Shown in pieces: positions 1-7,466 of a stretch of DNA of 26,285 bases. A program made the position numbers and the translations under genes. Every line of letters begins with the position of its first letter. Within the stretch, counting starts at the first letter, position 1. The notes under the pieces were generated by a model that saw only the letters and a list, made by a program, of their open reading frames with translations, was not told where the DNA came from and ran no database searches. Source of the stretch: a virus; IMG/VR virus record IMGVR_UViG_3300005664_000068, positions 1 through 26,285 of that record. One strand, 5' to 3'.

Positions 1-36
1 TATTATGGTATTAAATAAAAATGTAAATTTGTAATT

Positions 37-255
37 ATGTAAAAACTATTATTAATAATCGCAATCATTTTTTTATTTGTATCTTGCGATAGTGAAGACA
101 AAACAACTAAATGTAATTGCAATGCTTGGGTAAGAATAAACGGAAATCCAGTCCGTGAAGTAATTTCGTTAGAATTAAATTGTGAAACAAACGAGCCTAT
201 TAACTTACCTGAAGGATATGTTTTTTTAGGTTGTGATAATAATAATACACCGTAA
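37..255 (+). pseudogene. Small lipoprotein gene broken by a stop at codon 2
   Basis: From ATG 37 the frame reads ATG TAA AAA CTA, then stays open for 70 codons to TAA 253-255. Read through the stop, the product starts like a lipoprotein signal: M, stop, KLLLIIAIIFLFVSC, with a hydrophobic core and a lipobox-like FVSC. The mature part is acidic, with CNC and further cysteines, and about 55 residues long. Changing TAA at 40-42 to AAA would restore a typical Bacteroidota MKK start. No ATG, GTG or TTG lies between the stop and the lipobox, so no alternative start is evident. The frame overlaps the longest possible terminase small-subunit frame, which favours the later terminase start. It could be a true nonsense mutation or a base-calling error. 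I do not recognise the family. Confidence 0.55.
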
Positions 256-274
256 TAAAAATAGAAGTAAAACA

Positions 275-682
275 ATGGAAGATGTTAATTTAGGAGGTAG
301 ACCCCCAATATACGAAGCGACAGAAGAAAATTTTGCTAAGGTTAAAGAGTTGTGTGAAGATTATTTTGACACCATAGAAAATAACCCACCATTAGTAACT
401 GGATTAACTTTACATTTAGGTTTTGAGAGTAAAAGCACGCTTTATGAATATGCTAAAAAAGATGGGTTTTCGAACCCGATAAAAAAAGCGCTAACAAGAA
501 TTGAAATGTTTCACGAAACCGCAACGGCTTATAGCGACAAATGTGTAGGTAATATTTTCATACTTAAAAACTTTAATTGGAAAGATACATCACAAACAGA
601 TATTACAAGCGGTGGTGAAAAACTTAATACTATACCAAAAACATTAGAAGTTACAATAGTTCAACCATTAGAGGAAGATTAA
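275..682 (+). CDS. terS: Terminase small subunit (gp3-like DNA-packaging protein)
   Basis: A 135-residue protein beginning MEDVNLGGRPPIY. It recognises phage DNA and hands it to the large terminase for packaging into proheads. The N-terminal GGRPP motif, the helical middle with SKSTLYEYAKKDGFSNPIKKAL, and the late FILKNFNWKD segment are typical of gp3-like small terminases of Bacteroidota phages. The frame is open from ATG 233, but those first 14 codons are low-complexity (MIIII) and lie in the upstream lipoprotein frame, so I chose ATG 275. The stop overlaps the large-subunit start as TAATG, giving translational coupling. The family call is from memory of motifs. The immediate neighbour is a clear large terminase, which supports it strongly. 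Confidence 0.85.
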   Translation: MEDVNLGGRPPIYEATEENFAKVKELCEDYFDTIENNPPLVTGLTLHLGFESKSTLYEYAKKDGFSNPIKKALTRIEMFHETATAYSDKCVGNIFILKNFNWKDTSQTDITSGGEKLNTIPKTLEVTIVQPLEED

Positions 683-2229
683 TGAATTTTAAAGCTACTA
701 TTGTTTATCAAAAAAATTATGATGCTATTAATAAAAAATGCTACATCGTTAAAAGAGTTAAAGAGAATATCTTTTACTTTTTTGTTATTGATAATAATGG
801 AACTTATAAAATACATGAAAAATACAAAGTAAATTTAGACAACTATCAGTTAGATGAGTTTTCAGAATATTCTTTTTTGTCGATTATAAATCATAAAGAG
901 TTTCCACAAGAATTAATTTATAATCGTTATCGTTACATTTGTAATAAAGGAAGTTCAAGAAGTAGTAAAACAATTTCATTGATTGATTTGTATGATACTT
1001 ATGGAAGAGCTAATTTAAACAAGCGTATGACTGTTTGGCGCGACACTAAAACAGATTGTAAAAAGACTGTATTAAACGATGCCTTAAAGCGTTTAAAAAC
1101 TACTAATCGTTATAAAGTTGATAGCGACTTTAATAAAACGGAAAGTATAATTACTTACAATACAGAAAGCACTTTTGAAATACATGGAACAGATGACGAA
1201 GAGGCAGTACACGGATTAGAACAAGATTTAGCCTGGTTCAATGAACCTTATAAAATATCTAAAGACACGTTTGACCAAATCGATATGAGAACAAAAGACT
1301 TTGTTTTTATTGATTTAAACCCAAAAAAAGACCACTGGACAGATGATATTGAAAAAGACCCAAGAACTATATTAATCCATTCTACTTTTAAGGACAATCC
1401 ATTTTGTCCTTTAGAACAAAGAACAAAGATTTTGGGTTATCAGCCAGTAAAACGTAGTTATGTAGTTGAGAATAATTTAATTCAAGAAGTTGATTGTTTT
1501 CAATATGATTTTGAAGCGAATAATCTAAAATTTGAAAGCAAACACCTAAGAGAATTATTACGTTGTGTGCTTAATGAAGAAAAAAGAAGTGCAGATGTTG
1601 TTAAGTGGGATATTTACGGATTAGGAGTTAAAGCAGAAGTACCTGAAAGAATATTTAATTGGGATGAAATAGATTATTTTGAGTATTTACGATTAGAAAC
1701 CAATACATTGCTTTATGGTGTTGACTGGGGTAAAGTTGATAAATTTGGAATAGTTGAAGCTAAATATTATGATGGAAATCTATATTTACATGAATTAAAC
1801 TATGATAGTGAGGATGAGTGGAAAAAGAAAATAACACCACAAGAAAGAAATTTAATTAAAGATAGAAGTGAGGGTTTTGTTACTTGGCTTTTCCAAAAAT
1901 TAAATATTCCATATGATAAAGACATTATTTGTGATAATAATAGACCTTTAAAAATATTGGCATTACGTGAGAATGGGTGGGATAATGCTATAGGAATAGT
2001 AAAAAAAAGTGGGAGTATTATTGATGGAATTGATTTATTAGATAATTTAAATGTTTACTACACTTCAACATCATTAAATATTAAATATGAACAAGAAAAT
2101 TATAGGCGTTCAAAAGATAGATATGGAGTCATTCAGGACGAACCGGTTGACGCAGATAATCACTTAATTGACCCAACGAGATATATTGCTTTATACTTAC
2201 AACAAGAAGGAATTATTAATGTTGTTTAG
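682..2229 (+). CDS. terL: Terminase large subunit
   Basis: A 515-residue packaging motor: an ATPase that translocates DNA through the portal, and a nuclease that cuts the concatemer. It has a Walker A-like GSSRSSKT at residues 90-97, a Walker B-like LAWFNEP at 183-189 and FVFIDLNP at 207-214. A C-terminal RNase H-like nuclease has acidic residues in GVDWG (D348), ICDNN (D418) and DADNHLIDPTRYIAL (about 488-504). This layout matches the Terminase_3/PBSX-type family. The start overlaps the stop of terS. The ATPase is preceded by about 80 residues, longer than the short lead-in I expect in this family and rich in beta-like sequence. Whether that extension is translated is unproven, although TAATG coupling favours the start used. 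Confidence 0.93.
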   Translation: MNFKATIVYQKNYDAINKKCYIVKRVKENIFYFFVIDNNGTYKIHEKYKVNLDNYQLDEFSEYSFLSIINHKEFPQELIYNRYRYICNKGSSRSSKTISLIDLYDTYGRANLNKRMTVWRDTKTDCKKTVLNDALKRLKTTNRYKVDSDFNKTESIITYNTESTFEIHGTDDEEAVHGLEQDLAWFNEPYKISKDTFDQIDMRTKDFVFIDLNPKKDHWTDDIEKDPRTILIHSTFKDNPFCPLEQRTKILGYQPVKRSYVVENNLIQEVDCFQYDFEANNLKFESKHLRELLRCVLNEEKRSADVVKWDIYGLGVKAEVPERIFNWDEIDYFEYLRLETNTLLYGVDWGKVDKFGIVEAKYYDGNLYLHELNYDSEDEWKKKITPQERNLIKDRSEGFVTWLFQKLNIPYDKDIICDNNRPLKILALRENGWDNAIGIVKKSGSIIDGIDLLDNLNVYYTSTSLNIKYEQENYRRSKDRYGVIQDEPVDADNHLIDPTRYIALYLQQEGIINVV

Positions 2230-2249
2230 ATTTATTGAAAATAATTAAC

Positions 2250-2257
2250 TATATTTG
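2250..2257 (+). promoter_or_regulatory. Probable -7 promoter element (TATATTTG)
   Basis: TATATTTG matches the Bacteroidota -7 consensus TAnnTTTG and lies 21 bases before the ATG of the 58-residue ORF. Upstream TTG triplets at 2222 and 2235 are 25 and 12 bases away, outside the usual 17-23 spacing, so this is a weaker promoter candidate than the one at 2507. Confidence 0.45.
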
Positions 2258-2278
2258 TTTAACTTAAAATATTAGATT

Positions 2279-2455
2279 ATGAAAAAATACTTATTATTTG
2301 TTTACGAAAAATATTACCCATTAGGAGGAATAAATGACTTAATAGATTCTTACGATTCAATAGATGAAATAGATTTATCAGAAATAGGTTTAGATGAATT
2401 TTATCAAATAGTCGATAAAGAAACTATGAAGATAATAAAAACAAATCATAAATGA
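2279..2455 (+). CDS. Small conserved-looking phage protein, 58 residues
   Basis: The frame encodes MKKYLLFVYEKYYPLGG followed by an acidic stretch (INDLIDSYDSIDEIDLSE) and ends at TGA 2453-2455. The pattern K-x-L-L-F-x-Y-E-x-Y-Y-P-x-G-G followed by a D/E-rich segment resembles small unassigned proteins I recall from many tailed phages. No function is known to me. It sits alone between the large terminase and the portal, with a TAnnTTTG element just upstream, so it may be transcribed separately. No signal peptide or membrane segment is visible. Confidence 0.6.
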   Translation: MKKYLLFVYEKYYPLGGINDLIDSYDSIDEIDLSEIGLDEFYQIVDKETMKIIKTNHK

Positions 2456-2485
2456 ATGAATTAATAAAATAATTAACTATTTTGA

Positions 2486-2514
2486 TTGTATATAAATAAT
2501 TATTTATATATTTG
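2486..2514 (+). promoter_or_regulatory. Strong Bacteroidota-type promoter upstream of the portal
   Basis: TTG at 2486-2488, an 18-base spacer, and TATATTTG at 2507-2514 fit the TTG-N17-23-TAnnTTTG consensus. Transcription would start near 2520, just before a hairpin, and run towards the portal gene. The minus-strand operon promoter at 24880-24852 has the same 18-base spacing. Confidence 0.7.
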
Positions 2515-2519
2515 TAACG

Positions 2520-2622
2520 ATTAATTGATGTGAAGCTACATCAAACTATTAAAAATGAACGTAAACACTAACTTTTATAGCACAGCCTTAACTGATTTTA
2601 TTATCGGTTAAGGCTTATTTAA
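2520..2622 (+). ncRNA. Structured leader or small RNA with 5' hairpin and terminator-like 3' hairpin
   Basis: Starting about six bases after the -7 element there is a 7-bp hairpin: TTGATGT at 2525-2531 pairs with ACATCAA at 2538-2544. It is followed by an unstructured stretch, then a 12-bp hairpin. In that hairpin 2585-2596 pairs with 2603-2614 with one G·U pair around a six-base loop, and a T-rich tail (TTATTTAATTT) follows. Promoter, 5' hairpin and 3' terminator-like hairpin together suggest a discrete RNA of about 100 bases or an attenuated leader for the portal gene at 2630. An 18-codon ORF (2555-2611) is included. No known RNA family was recognised. Confidence 0.45.
2585..2620 (+). terminator. 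Terminator-like hairpin before the portal
   Basis: GCCTTAACTGAT at 2585-2596 pairs with ATCGGTTAAGGC at 2603-2614 (11 Watson-Crick pairs and one G·U) around loop TTTATT, followed by TTATTT. The tail is T-rich but interrupted by A, so termination may be partial. Confidence 0.5.
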
Positions 2623-2629
2623 TTTATAT

Positions 2630-3829
2630 ATGGGATTTAATTTTAATATTGGTTACAATAGTAATAATTTACCTAACTATGTTGAAAGAGATAGTGCTGG
2701 GAATTGGTTTTATTCTATATTAGATGCGTTTACAGGAAATAAAAGAAAAGGATTTAAAAGCGAAAGCCATAAGTTAGAAATAATTTTAAACAATACGGCT
2801 ATTTTAAAAGTATTTTGTTTTTTAGCGGATACTTATAGTCAAGTAAAAATAGACCAATATAAAAATGATAAATTAGTTGAAAAAGATTTTTTATATAGTT
2901 ATAAAAAGACACCTAATGATTGGCAAACGTGGACGGATTTATTTTGGGAACATAGATTTTGGTTAGCTGGTGGAAATGCTTATTTGTATGTTGAAGCTAA
3001 TACTTGGTATTATTTACGACCACAAGGATTAGATTTTACGGATTCACAAAAAAAAGCGTTTAGTCAAATATCATTTGCAAGCAAATATAAAAAAGATGTT
3101 ACTAACCAAACGTTTAAGTACAAAAACGAAAACAATGTAGTTCAAGTTCTTAAATTTTCAAACCTGCATATTTTTACTGATATGTCAGGTGGTGTTAGTG
3201 GTAATTGGTTGAAAGGCAATAGTAGAATGGATGCTTTGTATCAAATAGCTATTAATTCACAATACGCATTACAATCTAAAGGAACTAATCTAAAATATAC
3301 TGAAAAGTTTTTAGTTAGCGGTAAACACGACGCAAAAGATACAACGAGCCGACCAATGGCTGAAACTGAAAAAGATGGCATTGAACAATCTTTAGAGAAT
3401 GGTAGAAAAATAAACGCAACTAAATCAAAAGTAGATATGCAACAAATGGTATCTAATTTAAAAGATTTAAAACTTGATGAAGCCTACGAAAGCGATTTGA
3501 TTAAAGTTGCTAATATGTACGGAATACCTAAAGATGTGATTGACATTTTAGCTAAAGGTAGTACATATGAAAATCAAGAGAAAAGTTTAGGTAAGTTTAT
3601 TAATTATAATGAAATGCCTAAAGTTCAGCAAATGACTGATACATACGAGGTTATTTTAAACGAACAGGATTTAAGAGGGAGTTTTAAACATTTACCATTT
3701 AACTCTGTATTTGAAGTTGATAAAATAAACAATCGTAAAATAGAGTTAGAAAGTTTAGCAATTGCAAAGGAACTTGGAGCAGATGAAAAAATGATAACCG
3801 ATAAATTAAAGCAAATTTATGAGTATTAA
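2630..3829 (+). CDS. Portal protein
   Basis: A 399-residue protein predicted to form the dodecameric portal ring through which DNA enters and leaves the capsid. It follows the large terminase and precedes a prohead protease and capsid gene, the standard HK97-type order. Sequence features fit the phage portal family: the N-terminal DSAGNWFYSILDAFTG, an ALxx wing-like region with WTDLFWEHRFWLAGGNAYLYVE (about residues 104-125), and the helical stem and crown region with VANMYGIPKDVIDIL and STYENQEKSLGKFINY (about 290-325). The length is usual for the family. Its 3' end is overlapped by a 38-codon ORF. The assignment rests on order plus motif resemblance. Confidence 0.85.
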   Translation: MGFNFNIGYNSNNLPNYVERDSAGNWFYSILDAFTGNKRKGFKSESHKLEIILNNTAILKVFCFLADTYSQVKIDQYKNDKLVEKDFLYSYKKTPNDWQTWTDLFWEHRFWLAGGNAYLYVEANTWYYLRPQGLDFTDSQKKAFSQISFASKYKKDVTNQTFKYKNENNVVQVLKFSNLHIFTDMSGGVSGNWLKGNSRMDALYQIAINSQYALQSKGTNLKYTEKFLVSGKHDAKDTTSRPMAETEKDGIEQSLENGRKINATKSKVDMQQMVSNLKDLKLDEAYESDLIKVANMYGIPKDVIDILAKGSTYENQEKSLGKFINYNEMPKVQQMTDTYEVILNEQDLRGSFKHLPFNSVFEVDKINNRKIELESLAIAKELGADEKMITDKLKQIYEY

Positions 3830-3935
3830 AGAAATAAATAAGATGCTACAAGATAAAAATATTAGTCCAGAGCTAAAAGCATCATTGGAACAAAGAAAGA
3901 AAATATTACTAACTGATAAAGTTGTAACAAAATGA
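3819..3935 (+). CDS. 38-residue ORF bridging portal and protease
   Basis: The ATG at 3819 lies inside the portal's last codons, and its stop TGA overlaps the protease start (ATGA at 3932). The product, starting MSIKEINKMLQDKNISPELK, is charged and probably helical, ending in a KKILL-DKVV stretch. The double overlap fills an otherwise 100-base gap exactly, which is good evidence of a translated gene in a coupled operon. I do not know its function. A small morphogenesis or scaffold accessory role is only a guess from position. Confidence 0.6.
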   Translation: MSIKEINKMLQDKNISPELKASLEQRKKILLTDKVVTK

Positions 3936-4762
3936 TAAAAGTTATAGAGTTTCCTGATAAGGAATTTGAAACAAAAGAAGATTTATTTAAAGAATTAGTT
4001 ACTTATAAAAAAGAATTAGTTTCTTTAAAAAAGTCAGCAGTAAAAAACGCTGATGCTGTTTCTTTTGGATTTTTTGAAAGTATTTCAAAAAATGTAGAAA
4101 ACAAAGCTATTCCATCAGCTGATTTACCTGATTTATTAAATGTAAAAGTTGTTATTAATACAACTAACTTTTTAGATTCTCACGGAGATTTGCATATTAA
4201 CGGAATTTGGAACAAGTCAGTAAGTGATAATAAATCATTCTTACACTTACAAGAACACATGAGAGATTTTAGCCACGTTATTAGTGATAATGCAAAAGGT
4301 AGTATTGAATCAATGACTTGGAAAAAATTAGGATTACCATACGAAGGTAAAACTGAAGCGTTAGTATTTGAAAGTACTATTGATAAATTTCGAAATGGAT
4401 TTATGTTAAAGCAATACGCTAACGGATGGGTTAAGAATCATTCAGTAGGGATGCGTTATATAAATTTAGACTTAGCTATTAATTCGGAAGCCGAATACGA
4501 TAAAGAATACAAAGAGTTATGGGATAAATACTATCCAGTTGTAGCTAATAAAGAATTGGCAGACGAACGTGGATATATGTGGATTGTATCAGAAGCACAA
4601 TTAATTGAAGGTAGTGCGGTAGTTATGGGAAGCAATTCCGCTACTCCTACTTTAGAAAATAAAGAAGCCGTCGATGACACTTCTGAAAACGAGCCGTTGC
4701 AAGACACTCAAAACGAGGTAGAAGTACCAAAGAAAAATGTAAATCTATTTATTAAAATTTAA
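3932..4762 (+). CDS. Prohead maturation protease (HK97 family)
   Basis: A 276-residue serine protease expected to trim scaffold and capsid N-termini inside the prohead. The core domain spans roughly residues 68-240. It starts LNVKVVINTTNFLDSHGDL, and has HLQEHMRDF with candidate catalytic His109 and NHSVGM with candidate Ser171. A late EAQLIEGSAVVMGSNSATP (Glu226) resembles the closing motif of U35 proteases. About 65 N-terminal residues of charged helix and a polar acidic C-tail (about 240-270) may act as a delivery or scaffolding segment. It sits directly before the major capsid gene. The catalytic residues are inferred by motif comparison, not alignment. Confidence 0.82.
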   Translation: MIKVIEFPDKEFETKEDLFKELVTYKKELVSLKKSAVKNADAVSFGFFESISKNVENKAIPSADLPDLLNVKVVINTTNFLDSHGDLHINGIWNKSVSDNKSFLHLQEHMRDFSHVISDNAKGSIESMTWKKLGLPYEGKTEALVFESTIDKFRNGFMLKQYANGWVKNHSVGMRYINLDLAINSEAEYDKEYKELWDKYYPVVANKELADERGYMWIVSEAQLIEGSAVVMGSNSATPTLENKEAVDDTSENEPLQDTQNEVEVPKKNVNLFIKI

Positions 4763-4773
4763 AACAAAGAAAA

Positions 4774-6030
4774 ATGAATCCATTTGAAAAGTTTTTACAA
4801 ACAAAAGGAATCACTTTAGACGCATTTAAAGCGTTAGAAGTTGAAAAACAAGCCGATATTCAAAACGAATATTTAGGACACATTGAAAAACAATTGGAAA
4901 ACTCGGTATCTAAAGAAACATTGGCTACTGAAATTCAAAAAGCTAAAGAAGGAATCGCTGATGAGGTTGCAAAACAACTTTTAGACGCTAACAAAAGCGG
5001 TGAATCTGCAAATGAAACAGAAGTTGTTAAATTCTTTAAAGAATCTGTTGAAACTTACAAAGAAAACGAAAACGACAAACGTTACAATGCTAACACAACT
5101 GTAAAAGCTGCAGCTTTAATGACTACTGCAAACGTTACACCAAACGTAACAAACGGATTTTCTCCATTATTTGGTAATTACATCGATACTGAAATAGGTT
5201 CAACTCCAAAACCAGACCTTTGTATTTTGCCATTGATTACAATTAAAAATCAACCAGGAACTGAGTCAATTTGGCACGTTTCAAGAGTTAATGAAGAAGG
5301 AGACGCTGAATTTATTGCAGAAGGTGCTTTAAAACCATTAGCAGATGCTGAATGGGCTACAGTAAAAGAACCAGTTAAAGAGGTTGCAGTTCGTTGGAAA
5401 TTTACAAAAAGATTAATGAATCATGCGCCGAGTGTAGTAGTTGACTTTGCTGAACACGCAAACGAATTAATGGAGCAAAAAATGGACGATGGTGCATTAA
5501 CAGGAGATGGAACAGGTAACAACTTAGAAGGGATTACTGCTACTGGTGTTGCGTCTGCTTTTGTTGTTCCTACTGCATTATCTGAATTTTATGAAGATGC
5601 TAATATTTGGGATGTTATTATGGCAGTTGCCACACAAGTTCGTTTGGCTAACTTTAAAGGGCAACTTACAGCTATATTAAATACTGTATGGGAGGCTAAA
5701 ATGAAAGGGTACAAAAATCTTGACGGAGATTATATCGTACCACCATTCGTTTCTCCTGACGGAACTAAAGTAGGTTCTATTAATGTCGTTTTTAATAACA
5801 AATTCCCTGACACTCACATTTTATTAGGCGATTTGAAAAAATTCAACTTAGTAATGGCAGAAGATGTTACTTATGATGAAGGTTACGAAAATGATGATTT
5901 CTCTAAAAACTTAGTTTCTAAAAAATTAGAGGCATTTATGGGAACTTACATTAAAGCTGGAGATGCTGGTTCAATCGTTTACGACGCAATTGCGGATATT
6001 TTAACAGATATTGAAGTACCAGCAGTTTAA
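4774..6030 (+). CDS. Major capsid protein, HK97 fold, with N-terminal scaffold segment
   Basis: A 418-residue capsid subunit. Residues 1 to about 105 are charged and helical (EKQLENSVSKETLATEIQ and similar), resembling the delta-domain scaffold that the upstream protease removes. The shell domain begins around KAAALMTTANVTPN. It includes conserved-looking capsid segments such as WHVSRVNEEGDAEFIAEG, FTKRLMNHAPSVV, GALTGDGTGNNLEGI and the C-terminal ADILTDIEVPAV. Its length and position after portal and protease match the HK97 order. The cleavage site is inferred from the switch from charged helix to shell domain. GAC, AAC and GCT codons seem commoner here than in neighbours, as expected for a highly expressed gene; I did not count them. 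Confidence 0.92.
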   Translation: MNPFEKFLQTKGITLDAFKALEVEKQADIQNEYLGHIEKQLENSVSKETLATEIQKAKEGIADEVAKQLLDANKSGESANETEVVKFFKESVETYKENENDKRYNANTTVKAAALMTTANVTPNVTNGFSPLFGNYIDTEIGSTPKPDLCILPLITIKNQPGTESIWHVSRVNEEGDAEFIAEGALKPLADAEWATVKEPVKEVAVRWKFTKRLMNHAPSVVVDFAEHANELMEQKMDDGALTGDGTGNNLEGITATGVASAFVVPTALSEFYEDANIWDVIMAVATQVRLANFKGQLTAILNTVWEAKMKGYKNLDGDYIVPPFVSPDGTKVGSINVVFNNKFPDTHILLGDLKKFNLVMAEDVTYDEGYENDDFSKNLVSKKLEAFMGTYIKAGDAGSIVYDAIADILTDIEVPAV

Positions 6031-6057
6031 TAAGTATTAATTTAAAATTTTATAAAA

Positions 6058-6291
6058 ATGGCAGACGAGACAAAAAAAACAAAGTCCGAAGTAGCAACCT
6101 TTTCAAGTAGAAAAATGCTATTAGAAAACGCTGAAAAAGGGACAAAGATTTTCTATTCAGACAGGTTAAAGGTAGAAATTATTAAAGATACAAAGCATTA
6201 TAAAGTAGGAATGGTTACAAGTCCGCATAAAATTAAAGGATTAGCGCTTATTTCACAAGGAATTGCAAAAGAGTATAAAGAACCTAAATAA
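6058..6291 (+). CDS. Small lysine-rich structural-module protein
   Basis: A 77-residue protein starting MADETKKTKSEVATF, with FYSDRLKVEII and HYKVGMVTSPHKI segments that suggest a small beta-rich domain after a charged tail. It lies between the capsid gene and the first presumed connector gene, where many siphoviruses encode a small head protein or capsid accessory protein. I do not recognise the family, and the role is inferred from position only. Confidence 0.65.
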   Translation: MADETKKTKSEVATFSSRKMLLENAEKGTKIFYSDRLKVEIIKDTKHYKVGMVTSPHKIKGLALISQGIAKEYKEPK

Positions 6292-6297
6292 TAAAAA

Positions 6298-6918
6298 ATG
6301 TATCTAATAAACGAGGCTAATTTCACAAGGGAGTTATCAATTCCAAATTTAACAAGTTCACAAAGCGGTAATGCTGTTGAGTTGAATTACTATGCTGATG
6401 AAAAGCCTCGTTTGTTATTACAAATGAGTTTAGGAAACGTTTTATTTTCTCAATTAGATAGTCAAGTTACAGGCGGGATATTAAATGTTGACGCAGACCA
6501 AAAGTGGAAAGATTTAGTTAATGGCAAAGAGTATGATGGTAAAGTTTGGAAAGGTTTAAATTACTTAGAAGGTAGTTTTAAAGTTTCTTTATTGGCTTAT
6601 TATACTTATTGGAATTGGGTTAACGATAGTTATTTAAGTAACTTTCAAATTCAGTCTAAAAATGCTGACAACATAAATCCAACAAGTACTTTAGTTGATT
6701 TATGGAATAAGTTTTTAGAAATGTATCAAGGAGTTAATAATTACTATCTACCACGTGTTAGTAATGTTTACGGAACTACTTTTGTAGATTATTTCGGAAA
6801 CCAAAATAGTAACTATGTTTCTTTGTTGCAGTTTATAAAAGATAATCCAACAAACTATCCTGACCCACAACTTTACACGTTTGAAAATATTAGTAATTCT
6901 AATTCATTAGGACTATGA
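6298..6918 (+). CDS. Presumed head-tail connector protein
   Basis: A 206-residue protein starting MYLINEANFTREL. It is mostly helical with aromatic-rich stretches such as SLLAYYTYWNWVNDSYLS (about residues 98-115). Its position just after the capsid genes and before the tail tube fits the adaptor that docks on the portal ring. Its stop overlaps the next start (ATGATA at 6915). I cannot name the family with certainty, and the connector role comes from gene order. Confidence 0.55.
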   Translation: MYLINEANFTRELSIPNLTSSQSGNAVELNYYADEKPRLLLQMSLGNVLFSQLDSQVTGGILNVDADQKWKDLVNGKEYDGKVWKGLNYLEGSFKVSLLAYYTYWNWVNDSYLSNFQIQSKNADNINPTSTLVDLWNKFLEMYQGVNNYYLPRVSNVYGTTFVDYFGNQNSNYVSLLQFIKDNPTNYPDPQLYTFENISNSNSLGL

Positions 6919-7448
6919 TAATTGCAAATGCTTTAAAGAGATTGTTTACCGGTGCGGTTGCGGATTGCACTTTTTTAGGTGTTGAAAGACCAAACACCAC
7001 TATTCAATATTGGTATGGTGACCAAAAAGAGTTGATATCTTGGATTACACAGCGTAAAAATTTAGCGAATTATCCGCTTGTTTGGTATGTTTTAAACGAA
7101 TATACAGAATTTCAAGGGTGGTATGAAACTAATGTAAGGCTTGTAATAATGCAAGATACGCAATTAAAGCAGTTAAACGATTGGCGTACAGAAAATAGCT
7201 ATGAAGGTGTTTTAGAGCCTGTTTTGAATGTTGTACAAGACAAATTAACTACTAATGGTTATATTGAAGTTATGGGTAGTTTTACGGATAGATTTAAACT
7301 AAAAGCAGAACCTAACTATGGCATAGCACCACAAGTAAATGACTTAAAAATCAGTAACCCTACAAACGAAAAATCTGTAAATATAGATTTAATAGATTGT
7401 TTGGTAGTTGATTTTAAAATGAGAATAAAAGCAAAATGTATTAATTAA
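6915..7448 (+). CDS. Presumed head-closure or tail-completion protein
   Basis: A 177-residue protein starting MIIANALKRLFTG. It combines tryptophan- and tyrosine-rich strands (QYWYGDQKELISWI, YPLVWYVLNEY) with a long middle helix and a C-terminal strand-rich part (LVVDFKMRIKAKCIN). The 4-base overlap with the preceding gene and the major-tail gene 18 bases downstream place it in the neck module. Stopper, tail terminator and connector are all possible roles. Confidence 0.5.
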   Translation: MIIANALKRLFTGAVADCTFLGVERPNTTIQYWYGDQKELISWITQRKNLANYPLVWYVLNEYTEFQGWYETNVRLVIMQDTQLKQLNDWRTENSYEGVLEPVLNVVQDKLTTNGYIEVMGSFTDRFKLKAEPNYGIAPQVNDLKISNPTNEKSVNIDLIDCLVVDFKMRIKAKCIN

Positions 7449-7466
7449 ATTAAAAAATAAAAAACT

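Noticed and set aside
24-31. TAAATTTG as a promoter for the broken lipoprotein
   Set aside because: It matches TAnnTTTG but lies only five bases before the ATG and has no upstream TTG in range. It is likely chance in AT-rich DNA.
3-275. Minus-strand open frame over the window start
   Set aside because: It is antisense to the broken lipoprotein and terminase small-subunit region, with no promoter or coupling, and it lacks protein-like features.
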